Positions 20,426 to 29,202 of a stretch of DNA of 64,000 nt are shown one piece after another. The notes beneath the pieces were generated by a model that saw only the letters and a list, made by a program, of their open reading frames with translations, was not told the origin of the DNA and searched no databases. How positions within the stretch are numbered: position 1 is the stretch's first letter; the number at the start of each line of letters is the position of its first letter. Source of the DNA: Dickeya aquatica (GTDB lineage: Bacteria > Pseudomonadota > Gammaproteobacteria > Enterobacterales > Enterobacteriaceae); contig NZ_LT615367.1 in the NCBI RefSeq assembly GCF_900095885.1, forward strand, positions 868,001 through 932,000. The letters are read 5' to 3'. The translations under genes were made by a program, and so were the position numbers.

Positions 20426-21094
20426 ATGGTGATGGCTGTGAATTGTGATCTGTTTACTGATGAACCGCCCCAGACTGGCCGTGAGACGCTGGCCGCCGGG
20501 GCGGTGCTGCTGCGCGGTTTTGCCTGGGCGCAGGCGGAAGAATTGCTAAGCGGGTTGGCGCAGGTGCTACGCCAGGCACCGTTTCGCCACATGCTGACGC
20601 CCGGAGGGCGTGCGCTGTCGGTCGCCATGAGCAACTGCGGCCACACCGGGTGGATAACTGATGCCTGCGGGTATCGCTACAGCGCGTTTGACCCGCAATC
20701 CGGTAAAGCGTGGCCTGCCATGCCTGCGTGTTTTTTACGCATTGCGCAGGCCGCCGCGTATGAGGCCGGTTATATCGGGTTCACCCCGGATGCCTGTTTG
20801 ATTAATCGCTATGCCGTGGGCGCGAAAATGGCATTACATCAGGACCGCGATGAACAGGCGCTGCATCAGCCGATTGTGTCTGTGTCGCCGCTGGGGCTAC
20901 CGGCGCTGTTTCTGTTTGGCGGCGCGACGCGCGCTCATCCTTGCCAGCGTGTACCGCTCTGGCACGGTGATGTGGTGGTGTGGGGTGGGCCATCGCGGCT
21001 TTACTATCACGGCGTGCAGCCAGTCAAGGACGGCCCCTTACCGCAGCGCATGAAAGAGGTCGTACGCTTTAATCTGACGTTTCGTCAGGTGTGA
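20426..21094 (+). CDS. alkB: DNA oxidative demethylase AlkB
   Basis: Fe(II)/2-oxoglutarate dioxygenase that repairs 1-methyladenine and 3-methylcytosine. About 222 aa. Substrate-side motifs are TPGGRALSVAMSNCGH and DACLINRY. The iron triad is LHQDRDE (His, Asp) and YYHGVQ (His); the 2-oxoglutarate arginines are in VRFNLTFRQ. One extra residue (SVSPLGLP, against SVSLGLP in E. coli) interrupts a core strand. The start is uncertain (ATG at 20426 or 20432; weak RBS). It stands alone, with no ada upstream. Confidence 0.93.
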   Translation: MVMAVNCDLFTDEPPQTGRETLAAGAVLLRGFAWAQAEELLSGLAQVLRQAPFRHMLTPGGRALSVAMSNCGHTGWITDACGYRYSAFDPQSGKAWPAMPACFLRIAQAAAYEAGYIGFTPDACLINRYAVGAKMALHQDRDEQALHQPIVSVSPLGLPALFLFGGATRAHPCQRVPLWHGDVVVWGGPSRLYYHGVQPVKDGPLPQRMKEVVRFNLTFRQV

Positions 21095-21177
21095 CACCCC
21101 CTGAGCGGTGTGTCACCGGCGCGTTGCCGCGCCGTTTTCCTGACGACGTTTTACGGTCGGTTATTTTTTAGTGCCGA

Positions 21178-22740
21178 TTATTTTTTAGTAAAGTGCAGGT
21201 AATCGAGCGCATTCTCGCCCGCCATGCGGCCTGAGTTGAGGGCAAAACCAAAGGTACCGCCGCCCAGTAACAGGTCATAGGTGTCGCCATACATGCCGGC
21301 GGCATCGTTACCGGTGACATACAACCCAGGAACGGCGCTGCCGGCCGGGCTCATGGCTTCCATCTTGTCGTTGATTTTGACACCGCCCAGCGTACCCAGC
21401 GCGGCAGGCATCATTTTCACCGCATAGAAGGGGCCGGTTTTCACCGGACGCAGGTAATCCATGTTCTTATTGAACACTTCATCACGTTTTTGGGTGGCAA
21501 AACGGTTGTTCTCTTCCACCGTGTGTTTAAGCACGCTGGCGTCCATATCCATTGCCTTCGCTAACTCGTCCAGCGTATTGGCTTTGAACACGAAACCGCG
21601 GTTTTTCTGGCTCTCTTTGGCAAATTCTTCGTCGAATTTCACCAGTTTGGTGTTAGCGATAACCCATTCACCAATCGGTACGTCAATACCGTCATTGACG
21701 ACGTGTTTGCGTGTTTCATCATCGAACACCGAGTACATCACCCCACCGGCTTTGGCCAGTGCGTTACCGGCATGTGGCCAAATGATGACGATGGATTCGT
21801 CCGTAAAGCGACGCCCGTGTTTATCCACCCACAGGTAAGGCTGACGTGCGGCGGCCAGCATTTGCGAGTTGGGGGCATAATCCGGCAGGCCCGGACGGTA
21901 AGATTGAACAACACCCATCCCTTCTTCTTTTGCCCCGGCTTTCCAGGCCATTTTGATGCCGTCGCCGTCTTTGCCGACGTTACCGACCATGATGGTATCC
22001 GGCATGGCGACATATTTTTGCAGCATCTCTTTATTGTTGGCGTAGCCGCCGGTGGCAATAATCACCGCTTTAGCGTCTATCTGGAACGGTTTGCCGTCGC
22101 TGCCTTCGGCTATCACTCCGGCGACTTTGCCGTCTTTCACCACCAGGTCTTTACCGGCAGTTTTCACAAGCGTGGTCACCGGCATGTTTTTGAACTGCTC
22201 GTGGAAGGTTTTGATCAGGTGACGGCCATGACCGGGGCCGTCGATAACGTGCCAGGTCAGCATGCCGCCAGGGCCACCGGGGCCGATGTATTCAAACTTA
22301 ATCCCTTTGGATTTCACCCATTCAATGGTATCGGCCGAGCGGTTGACAAATGCGCGCACCACAAACGGGTTGGCCATCCAGTGGCTGTATTCCATGATGG
22401 TTTTAAACGCCATATCGGGTGTGACTACAATGCCCTGACGTTTTTGCATCGCGCTGTTGGCAGCAAAAATCCCTTCGGCAAAGTTACCTGTACCCCCGAC
22501 AATCGGTTGTTTCTCCAGCAATACGACGCTGGCCCCTTTCTCTGCTGCTGCCATGGTCGCGGCGGTGCCTGCGGCACCGGCACCGATAACCACCACATCG
22601 GCACTTTTGGGGATAACCACCGGTTTTGCCGGTTCCGGCGTGCTGGCAGGCTGGGGCGCAGCCTGATCGGCATGAGCCGAGGTGATTCCCAGCACCGACA
22701 GGCACAGGGCGGCAAGAAGCGTTCTTCTGTATTGAGCCAT
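21178..22740 (-). CDS. Periplasmic FAD flavoprotein reductase (fumarate-reductase/flavocytochrome c superfamily)
   Basis: Exported FAD-dependent oxidoreductase of 520 aa. A signal peptide (residues 1-24, ending SAHA) leads into a linker and the FAD-binding VVVIGAGAAGTAA. The capping domain and C-terminal FAD motif GLYVTGNDAAGMYGD...GGGTFGFALNSGRMAG follow. The conserved Arg of the active-site stretch is present (DKHGRRFTDES). However, the HG-x-x-R substrate-binding motif of true fumarate reductases is replaced by YGDTYD, so fumarate is unlikely to be the substrate. No haem domain is attached; the FMN domain is a separate gene upstream. I start at 22740 (RBS AAGGA 8 nt before). Last gene of the five-gene operon. 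Confidence 0.85.
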   Translation of the reverse strand: MAQYRRTLLAALCLSVLGITSAHADQAAPQPASTPEPAKPVVIPKSADVVVIGAGAAGTAATMAAAEKGASVVLLEKQPIVGGTGNFAEGIFAANSAMQKRQGIVVTPDMAFKTIMEYSHWMANPFVVRAFVNRSADTIEWVKSKGIKFEYIGPGGPGGMLTWHVIDGPGHGRHLIKTFHEQFKNMPVTTLVKTAGKDLVVKDGKVAGVIAEGSDGKPFQIDAKAVIIATGGYANNKEMLQKYVAMPDTIMVGNVGKDGDGIKMAWKAGAKEEGMGVVQSYRPGLPDYAPNSQMLAAARQPYLWVDKHGRRFTDESIVIIWPHAGNALAKAGGVMYSVFDDETRKHVVNDGIDVPIGEWVIANTKLVKFDEEFAKESQKNRGFVFKANTLDELAKAMDMDASVLKHTVEENNRFATQKRDEVFNKNMDYLRPVKTGPFYAVKMMPAALGTLGGVKINDKMEAMSPAGSAVPGLYVTGNDAAGMYGDTYDLLLGGGTFGFALNSGRMAGENALDYLHFTKK

Positions 22741-22830
22741 CTTGTTTTCCTTTTTGTTTTTTACCAATAACATCGTTATCGTTTGCCGTAATCACACCGG
22801 GTTTCTCAGGGCATGATGCGGCTTGTCTGG

Positions 22831-23178
22831 CTATTGACGCGCTTTGGCGTAGGCCTCTTGTGCCGCGTCATGCACCGCACCGCTGGTCATGGTGGCCCCG
22901 GAGACACCATCCACATTGATGGTTTTCTTTTCGGTCATGGTTTTAGCCAGCTCTTTCGCCGCCTCACCACCGACTTCCGGTGTTTCTGATGGCGCATCAA
23001 TACTGGCTTTATTGACGGTGCCGCTGGCATCCACTTCAATCGTGACAGTCACGTCACCGCCGATACCTTGCTTGCTGGAAGAATAGGTGCCCGCCTTGAA
23101 GGATTCGGCCTGCGCCACGCTAAGGGTGCAGGCGGCTATCAGCAGGCCGGTGAGTAAGGTGATTGAACTTCTTTTCAT
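22831..23178 (-). CDS. Small periplasmic FMN-binding (flavinylated) electron-transfer protein
   Basis: FMN_bind-domain protein of 115 aa with a signal peptide cut near AQA-ES (residue 24). Residues 93-99 read SGATMTS within DGVSGATMTSGAV, the ApbE flavinylation motif in which a Thr carries covalent FMN, as in NqrC/RnfG and in urocanate/acrylate reductases. In many such reductases this domain is fused to the flavoprotein; here it is separate and lies 90 bp upstream of it. It probably hands electrons from the NrfCD-like module to the FAD enzyme. Start at 23178 chosen for the signal peptide; upstream in-frame codons lack homology. Confidence 0.87.
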   Translation of the reverse strand: MKRSSITLLTGLLIAACTLSVAQAESFKAGTYSSSKQGIGGDVTVTIEVDASGTVNKASIDAPSETPEVGGEAAKELAKTMTEKKTINVDGVSGATMTSGAVHDAAQEAYAKARQ

Positions 23179-23254
23179 AACGCGGTTTCTCTGTTGATTA
23201 ATAAAATGCTTGATGAACAAAACGGTTGATGAACAAAACAGGTTGCGCTGCCGC

Positions 23255-24634
23255 TCAGGAAGAGGGCGACAGCAGAGCGTTGCCATCCTCGTGCTGGAGG
23301 TGGCGAAACAGCAGGCAGCTCAAGACCAGCCCGCCGCCGAGTACCACACACAGCAGGCTAAACGCACTCATATGCAGCCACGGCGTCAGGTGCGCCAGCC
23401 CACGCAGCGCCGGAAATGTCAGCGCCATACTTAACATCACCGCCAGTAACTGACTGAGCAGCAGAATGTTGCTGCCGCTGTTACAGGTATCGTGGCTGAG
23501 GTGGCAGCAGGCCAGCGTGCTCTCGGCGCAGTGCAGCAGCGCGCCAAGCACCCCCAGTGCGCCAGCCAGTAGGCCGATGGCGGGCAGCGAGCGTTGCTCA
23601 ATCGCCAGCGCCAGCACCGTCACCCCGAGGGCGGCCAGCAGCGAGGTTCCGATGAGCAACTGGCGATAACCGAGACGACGCACCAGCCTTTCAAACACGC
23701 TTTTCGCCACCAGTGCGCCGATGGAGAACAGCAGCATAATGATCCCGGCGGTGGCAGGCGGCAGCGCCAGCGCAGTCTGGGTCATCAGCGAGAGCACCAC
23801 CGGTAACGAAGCCAGCAGCAACCGGGTCAGCACCCCGCCCCAGACGCCGACATAAAACGTACGGATCCCGAACAGGGATACCGGCAGTAACGCCTCCCGG
23901 GTGGCGCGTTCACCGCGCAGATAACACCAGCCGCAGCCCACTGCCGCGAGGCCTGCCAGCAGCAGCAGTGGCAGCGGTAACAGCTGTTTGGACGCGGTAC
24001 TGAGGAGCAGGGCACAAAGCAATAAGGTCGCCATCAGCGCCAACAGGCCGGGCAGTGCAATACGGCTGGCCGGTAGCGTAAGACCCGCCGGAATGGCGTA
24101 ACGGCTTAACCACAGGCACAGTAACGACAGCGGCATCGCCGCCAGAAAAATCGCGCGCCAGGAGTCAGCGTCACTGAGCAGGCTACCGACGAGCGGGCCG
24201 GTCAGGGTGCCGAGCAGGCCAAGCCAGGTCATGCGATTTAAAAACGGCAGCTTCTGCTCCGGTGAGGTGGTGCGCAGCGCCAGCGTGCGTATCACCGGCA
24301 GCAGCAGCGCCCCGCCAATGCCCTGCCAGCAGCGACTGACAGCCAGCATGGCAACGGAGTCGGCCTGGCTGCATAACAGCGCCCCGCTGAGAAAGATAAG
24401 CAACGCCAGCTGGCACACGCAGCGTTCGCCCAGCCGCTGACTCAGCCAGCTATTAAGCGGTGTAAACGCCACCACGGTTATCAGGTAGGCGATGACCACG
24501 CACTCCATGTGCAATACCGGTTGATGCAAAGCGCGCGCTATTGCCGGAATGGCGACATACAGCATGGTGGTATCCAGTGACTGCATGAAAAATGCCACCG
24601 AAGCCAGCCAGAACAAAGCCCGCGCGCTGTTCAT
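23255..24634 (-). CDS. MFS transporter (DHA2/MdtD-like) inside the reductase operon
   Basis: Major facilitator of 459 aa with about 14 hydrophobic helices. The N-terminal FMQSLDTTMLYVAIPAIARAL is typical of DHA2/EmrB-MdtD drug:H+ antiporters, and GALLLPVIRTLALR and the LTGPLVGSLL motif follow. It starts 1 bp after the NrfD-like gene, so it is translationally linked to it. By context it may exchange or export the substrate or product of the reductase, but nothing in its sequence defines the ligand. Confidence 0.85.
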   Translation of the reverse strand: MNSARALFWLASVAFFMQSLDTTMLYVAIPAIARALHQPVLHMECVVIAYLITVVAFTPLNSWLSQRLGERCVCQLALLIFLSGALLCSQADSVAMLAVSRCWQGIGGALLLPVIRTLALRTTSPEQKLPFLNRMTWLGLLGTLTGPLVGSLLSDADSWRAIFLAAMPLSLLCLWLSRYAIPAGLTLPASRIALPGLLALMATLLLCALLLSTASKQLLPLPLLLLAGLAAVGCGWCYLRGERATREALLPVSLFGIRTFYVGVWGGVLTRLLLASLPVVLSLMTQTALALPPATAGIIMLLFSIGALVAKSVFERLVRRLGYRQLLIGTSLLAALGVTVLALAIEQRSLPAIGLLAGALGVLGALLHCAESTLACCHLSHDTCNSGSNILLLSQLLAVMLSMALTFPALRGLAHLTPWLHMSAFSLLCVVLGGGLVLSCLLFRHLQHEDGNALLSPSS

Positions 24635-24635
24635 C

Positions 24636-25592
24636 TCAGGCCACCGTCATCTGGCCGGCATACAGCACGAACAGCCGCAGTAAAAACACGCCCAGCAGGC
24701 TTAATGAGGCAGTAGTAAACATCATGCGGCTGGTTGCCTGGCGCGCAGCGGGCAGCGCCTGGCTGAGCAGTGGCACCACAATGCCAGCGCCCAGAATGCC
24801 AAGCCAAAACACCGCACCCCAAAAACCGCTGAGCGCAACCTGTGCCGCCACGGTTTTTTGCCCGCCGCCCAGCAACAGGCCGACAAAAAAGGCCAGCAGT
24901 AAAAACAGCTCAACGCAGGCCAGCGGCTTTTCCAGCCGATGCAGAAAGTGCAGTGTTTGCGGGCAGGCGGCGCGAAAACGCGGGGTGGCGGCGACCAGCA
25001 GCATCACGGCAAGGCCGGAGGTGAGGCCGGAAACCAGAAACAGCACCGGCAGTACCGGGTTATTGAGTAGCGGGAACGATTTCAGCGCCGAGAGCAGAAA
25101 ACCGGTATAGCAGCCCAGCAGTAACGCCAGCACCAATAACACCGACTCCAGGCGAGCGACGTGGCGCGCCAGCGCCGTCAGAACACGGGTCAGCGCCTGA
25201 TGGTAGCGTGCGGGCAGCCGGGCGGCGCACAGACGTAGCAGGGGGTCACGGTACAGCGTGACCAGCCACAGCATCATCACCAGCAGGTAGACCTGAAACA
25301 GCATCACCCCAAGCGACATGATGGAGTGCGGGTTATAGAAAAGCAGCAGATACCAGAAGGTCAGCGGTCGTGCCAGATGGAAAATCAGGATGACCAGCCC
25401 CAACATGACCGACAGCGGGGCGACGATAGCCGTGGCGACAACCAGCGGGTGCGTCGGCCGGTACTCCTGTGGCACATAATGGCGAAACAGCAGCGTCAGT
25501 ACCATCATGCCAGAGGAGATCCCTACCAGCAGCAGGTAGATGGCAATCGGCCAGTCCCAGACCAGCGAGTCGAAGTGAAAGGCATTATGCAT
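24636..25592 (-). CDS. NrfD/PsrC-like membrane quinol dehydrogenase subunit
   Basis: Polytopic membrane protein of 318 aa, about 8-9 helices (DWPIAIYLLLVGISSGMMVL, VVATAIVAPLSVMLGLVI, PVLPVLFLVSGLTSGLAVML), which matches the NrfD family. Such subunits oxidise quinols and pass electrons to an NrfC-type iron-sulfur protein. It overlaps the end of the NrfC-like gene by 8 bp. No nrfA/nrfB cytochrome or molybdoenzyme subunit is nearby; the operon's flavoproteins take that place. Confidence 0.88.
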   Translation of the reverse strand: MHNAFHFDSLVWDWPIAIYLLLVGISSGMMVLTLLFRHYVPQEYRPTHPLVVATAIVAPLSVMLGLVILIFHLARPLTFWYLLLFYNPHSIMSLGVMLFQVYLLVMMLWLVTLYRDPLLRLCAARLPARYHQALTRVLTALARHVARLESVLLVLALLLGCYTGFLLSALKSFPLLNNPVLPVLFLVSGLTSGLAVMLLVAATPRFRAACPQTLHFLHRLEKPLACVELFLLLAFFVGLLLGGGQKTVAAQVALSGFWGAVFWLGILGAGIVVPLLSQALPAARQATSRMMFTTASLSLLGVFLLRLFVLYAGQMTVA

Positions 25593-26286
25593 GGTCGCTT
25601 TCTCCGTATTTACCGGGGATGCGGTAAAGGTTGGGGCCGGTGCCGAGGTACACCTTGCTGCGATAGATAGGGTTGTTTTTAATCATCTTCGCGATGTCAC
25701 TTTCAGGATCGTTAAGATCGCCAAAGACCAGCGCTTTGGTCGGGCAGATCTCAACGCAAGCCGGTTTTTTCCCCGCCGCCAGATTGGTTTCCCGGCAAAA
25801 ATTGCACTTGTCGGCGGTGTTGGTCGTCGGATTGATAAAACGAACGTGATACGGGCAGGCGGCGATGCAGTAACGGCAGCCAACGCAGCGCTTGTCGTTG
25901 ACATCAACAATGCCGGTCAACGCATCTTTAAATGAAGCACCGGTTGGGCAAACGGAGACAGCAGGGGGGTTATCACAATGCTGGCAAGACTGGCGAAAGA
26001 ACTGTTTGACCGGTTTGTTGGTATCACTCGCCGTCATATCGACCGTTTGTATAATGTTCAGCCGGGAAACCCCTTCCGGCACCTGATTGGTTTTGCGGCA
26101 CGCGCTCACACAGGCTTTACAGCCGATACAACGCAACTCGTTATGCAACATGCCGTATTTGACCGGCCTTGGCCCCTGCGCGGCTGTCGTTGCCTCTTGC
26201 GCAATGGCGGGTAAGGCAGCACTGCTGGCTGCTGTCAGCGCGCTGCCCATAATGGCGATAAAACGACGTCGGGTATAATTTTCCAT
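25585..26286 (-). CDS. NrfC-like Tat-exported 4Fe-4S ferredoxin
   Basis: Periplasmic iron-sulfur protein of 233 aa with a twin-arginine signal (NYTRRRFIAIMGS, residues 3-15). Four cysteine clusters are visible: CIGCKACVSAC, SCQHCDNPPAVSVCP, CVGCRYCIAACP and CNFCRE...CVEICP, so four 4Fe-4S centres are expected. It should accept electrons from the NrfD-like protein. Start at 26286 (RBS AAAGG, 7 nt). First gene of the operon; its promoter must lie in the AT-rich 26287-26870 gap. Confidence 0.88.
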   Translation of the reverse strand: MENYTRRRFIAIMGSALTAASSAALPAIAQEATTAAQGPRPVKYGMLHNELRCIGCKACVSACRKTNQVPEGVSRLNIIQTVDMTASDTNKPVKQFFRQSCQHCDNPPAVSVCPTGASFKDALTGIVDVNDKRCVGCRYCIAACPYHVRFINPTTNTADKCNFCRETNLAAGKKPACVEICPTKALVFGDLNDPESDIAKMIKNNPIYRSKVYLGTGPNLYRIPGKYGESDHA

Positions 26287-26870
26287 AAAATAACCTTTCA
26301 GCAATCGGGAACTCGCCCGGTGTAACGAGAGTGGATTGCACGATGAAATATTTCTCACGTCATATTCTGAGTAATTCAGTTATCAAGAATTAATGTTATT
26401 TAGGTCTGATTAATTCTCTCGCCGCACTGAAAGGATTAATAATTGACCTAACTTCCTGCCAACTGAAAATAATGGCTGAATATAACGTGTGGCATAAAAT
26501 AATAAACAACCCGGTAATTCTCTGTAATAAATTGGAACATGTGGGGAAACCAAGAAGTGTGGACTGCCTCACAATTAATTTTTTGCAGATAGGGATATAA
26601 ATAATTGCAAAGTACGATAACTGGTGAATTCGTATTTTTGTTGTAATGGTTTTATTTTTTATTGTTATTTTATTGTTGCTCTATAGTGTTTTATTTTGTT
26701 TTTTGATGTGCGTAAATAAAATAGATTTCTCATCACAGTGATAAAATGATGTGGCGCAAATAATGATAAACAGGTCAAGCAACAGGACGTGGCGTGAATT
26801 GGCCACGCCCTGCTCAGAGAAATGAGGATCGCCGGGAGAATAACCCGAAGCGGGGCCGGTATCGTGCGGA
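26287..26870. other. AT-rich intergenic region upstream of the nrfC-like operon
   Basis: 584 bp without a supportable gene. It must hold the promoter of the minus-strand reductase operon. Visible items are a palindrome ATCACAGTGAT at 26732-26742 and T-rich tracts at 26640-26700. I searched by eye for TTGAT-N4-ATCAA (FNR) and found no convincing site. Confidence 0.5.
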
Positions 26871-27857
26871 TTATGACTTCAGGTGGCTGTTGAGAAAGGC
26901 GAGCACTTTTTGCATGATTTCCGGTTGCAGCCAGTACACACCGCCGTGCTCTGCCCCTTTGACCAGATAATACGTGCTCTCAATACCCTGCTGGCGCAGC
27001 GCACGGTGTAACAGTTCGGTCTGGCGCGGTGAAACCACCGTATCGGCACTGCCATGCATAATCAGGAAAGGGGGCGTGTGCTGGCCGATATAGGTTATCG
27101 GATTGGCGGCGGTGGCTTTTTCTGGGAAGCGGGTAATCGGGCCGCCTTCATTAAAAACCGAGGTGCCGTTGACCCAAATCGCTTCCGTGGCAGAGGCGGT
27201 GGTATGTTTTTGAACGACGTTATCGGGGAAGCCTTCGCCCACGCGGGTTAAATCAGACAAGCCATAAAAATCAATCACCGCTTGTACGTTGCTGTTTTGA
27301 TCGAGATTGTCGCCTTTATCGAACTGGCGGCTGCCGCTGGTTGTACCGGAAAACGCAGCCAGATAACCACCGGCAGATGCGCCGAATACCGCCAGATGGC
27401 TGGCATCAATACCAAACTTGCTGGCATTGGCGCGCAGATAGCGAATGGCCGATTTCACATCCTCCAGCGGGGCCGGGAACATGACCGTTGGGGCGACGCG
27501 GTATTCCATGCTGGCAACCACATAACCGGCCTGAGCCATCGCCAGACGCTGCTGGATATAATTGTCTTTGTTAGCATTAATGAATCCTCCGCCGGTAATA
27601 AACAGCACGACGGGCTGAGGTGATTTCATTTCCGGTTGCAGAATATCCATTTTTAACGCCACGTTGGGATAACCGCGCATCGGCACCTGAGCATAGACCA
27701 CATCAGAAATCAGTTTTACCGAGGTCTGGCGTGGTGTTATTGCCAGTTCGTGTATATTGTCGTCGTGTTTATTGTCTGCGGCCATCGCGGGAGCCTGGGT
27801 CGTAGCACCGATCATTACAGAAGATAACAGCATCATTTTTAGCAAAGGGGTACGCAT
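26871..27857 (-). CDS. Secreted alpha/beta-hydrolase esterase, feruloyl esterase-like (FaeD type)
   Basis: Exported esterase of 328 aa with a signal peptide (to about APAMAA, residue 27). The oxyanion-hole motif is ITGGGF, the nucleophile Ser is in FGASAGGYLAAF, and the Asp (HGSADTVVSP) and His (GAEHGG) complete the triad. This is the HSL/CE10-type fold. D. dadantii FaeD and FaeT are described as CE10 feruloyl esterases, and FaeD sits next to regulator gene faeR. The signal peptide, divergent LysR gene and CRP-like site here fit faeD, but I cannot prove identity without alignment. A paralogue lies at 30914-31945. Confidence 0.8.
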   Translation of the reverse strand: MRTPLLKMMLLSSVMIGATTQAPAMAADNKHDDNIHELAITPRQTSVKLISDVVYAQVPMRGYPNVALKMDILQPEMKSPQPVVLFITGGGFINANKDNYIQQRLAMAQAGYVVASMEYRVAPTVMFPAPLEDVKSAIRYLRANASKFGIDASHLAVFGASAGGYLAAFSGTTSGSRQFDKGDNLDQNSNVQAVIDFYGLSDLTRVGEGFPDNVVQKHTTASATEAIWVNGTSVFNEGGPITRFPEKATAANPITYIGQHTPPFLIMHGSADTVVSPRQTELLHRALRQQGIESTYYLVKGAEHGGVYWLQPEIMQKVLAFLNSHLKS

Positions 27858-27956
27858 GAAGTATTCCTTAAAATTATTATGAAGCGAATAGCGACCGTTT
27901 TAATAACGGGGGAGGGAAAATCTGCGGCAGGCTATCATGGCTGAGATGAATGCAAG

Positions 27957-27972
27957 TGTGCTTAATCTCACA
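27957..27972 (-). promoter_or_regulatory. CRP-like site upstream of the secreted esterase
   Basis: TGTGC-TTAATC-TCACA matches 9 of 10 core positions of TGTGA-N6-TCACA. It is 100 bp upstream of the esterase start. With a TGATAGC-type extended -10 around 27931-27938 on the minus strand the site would be centred near -40, the class II position. Catabolite control is usual for soft-rot cell-wall enzymes. The divergent region 27858-28173 is otherwise AT-rich with no gene. Confidence 0.6.
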
Positions 27973-28173
27973 TTAGTATTTTTGCAATTTAATATAATTG
28001 CTATTTGTATAATGTTATATATTCTGAATAATTCGAGGTGAAAAAAGAAAAATAGGGGCGAGGTGGTGAGTCGCCATGAATACATGTCATCATGTGCATC
28101 AATAAGAGACTAGGGACGCACACATACAAGCAATGCGCTTGCAATCTGAAGTATGGTGGGTATAAAAATAATC

Positions 28174-29091
28174 ATGATAAGTATAAAAAGAGCACTTTAT
28201 TATCACGAACTGGTACGCAAAGGGAGCTTCACTCAGGCTGCCAAATCACTCAATATCTCTCAGGCTTTTCTTTCCCAGGAAATATCCCGTCTTGAACAGG
28301 ATCTGCAAAGAAAATTGATTAATCGCACCACCCGGCAGTTCTCGCTGACACCGTTTGGCCAGGCATTTGACGACAAAGTAAAACCCCTGATTCGAGAGTA
28401 TTATGATGTCGAACAGTTTGTGCAATCCTACGAAGAGAGTCAGGATGGTGCGTTGATAGTGGGGGTGATCCCTATCTTTAATCGATTGAAATATTACGAT
28501 GTTTTTACACAGTTCCAGCAACAGCACCCGAATATCGAACTCTCGTTTATTGATGGCGTCAGCCGTGATTTGCTGGAGAAAGTGAGAAATGCCCAAATTC
28601 ATGTCTCGCTGTCCACCCCGTTTGATGACTATCTGCAAGACCCGTTGTTTAATCATTCTGTTTTCCTGCAAGACAACCTGGTTGCGGTGATGGCGAGCGT
28701 GCATCCGCTGGCGGGCGAAGCAAGCCTGACACTCTCTCAACTGGCGCAAGAGCGACCGATTGTGCCGCAAAAAGGCACCGGTGAGCATGCTGCGGTTTTG
28801 ACGGCATTTAGCCGCGCCGGGCTTGAACCAACCTGTTTTCGTGAGTGCAGCAACCTCGATATCATTATGGATTTGGTGATGCATCATGGCGGTGTGGTGT
28901 TTTTATGCTCCTCGGTCGCTTTCAGCCTGAAAGGCTATGAGATTGCCATTCGGCCGATTGCCACCCCGATTCACCGTACCTTTGCCGTCAGCTACTTAAA
29001 ACGCAGTGCCTCGATTCCGATGGTGCGCCGTTTTCTGGATTTTATGGAGCGGCATCACCCGGTGCTGCACACACCGGATGCCGGGGGATGA
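28174..29091 (+). CDS. LysR-type regulator divergent from the esterase (FaeR candidate)
   Basis: LysR-family regulator of about 305 aa. The HTH is ALYYHELVRKGSFTQAAKSL then NISQAFLSQEISRLEQDL, and the inducer-binding domain starts near residue 90 (GALIVGVIPIFNRLKY). I start at ATG 28174, the closest Met to the HTH; ATG 28153 is also possible and neither has a strong RBS. Its divergent position next to a feruloyl-esterase-like gene parallels faeR-faeD, where the FaeR product activates faeD in response to ferulate. That functional assignment is inference from context. Confidence 0.82.
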   Translation: MISIKRALYYHELVRKGSFTQAAKSLNISQAFLSQEISRLEQDLQRKLINRTTRQFSLTPFGQAFDDKVKPLIREYYDVEQFVQSYEESQDGALIVGVIPIFNRLKYYDVFTQFQQQHPNIELSFIDGVSRDLLEKVRNAQIHVSLSTPFDDYLQDPLFNHSVFLQDNLVAVMASVHPLAGEASLTLSQLAQERPIVPQKGTGEHAAVLTAFSRAGLEPTCFRECSNLDIIMDLVMHHGGVVFLCSSVAFSLKGYEIAIRPIATPIHRTFAVSYLKRSASIPMVRRFLDFMERHHPVLHTPDAGG

Positions 29092-29202
29092 CGGGGAACG
29101 CAAAAGGTCAGACCGGGCTGCTTACCAAGAGGCAGACATTGCTCACTGACCTGACACTGGCATGAAGACGCGATGGAGCCGATGTCGCTGGACAACGCCT
29201 GT

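Noticed and set aside
21178..22740. Annotation as fumarate reductase FrdA/Fcc3
   Set aside because: The C-terminal substrate motif HG-x-x-R is absent and there is no haem domain; only superfamily membership is supported.
26287..26870. FNR or NarL sites upstream of the reductase operon
   Set aside because: I looked for TTGAT-N4-ATCAA and TAC-type heptamers; only poor partial matches exist, for example around 26373-26386.
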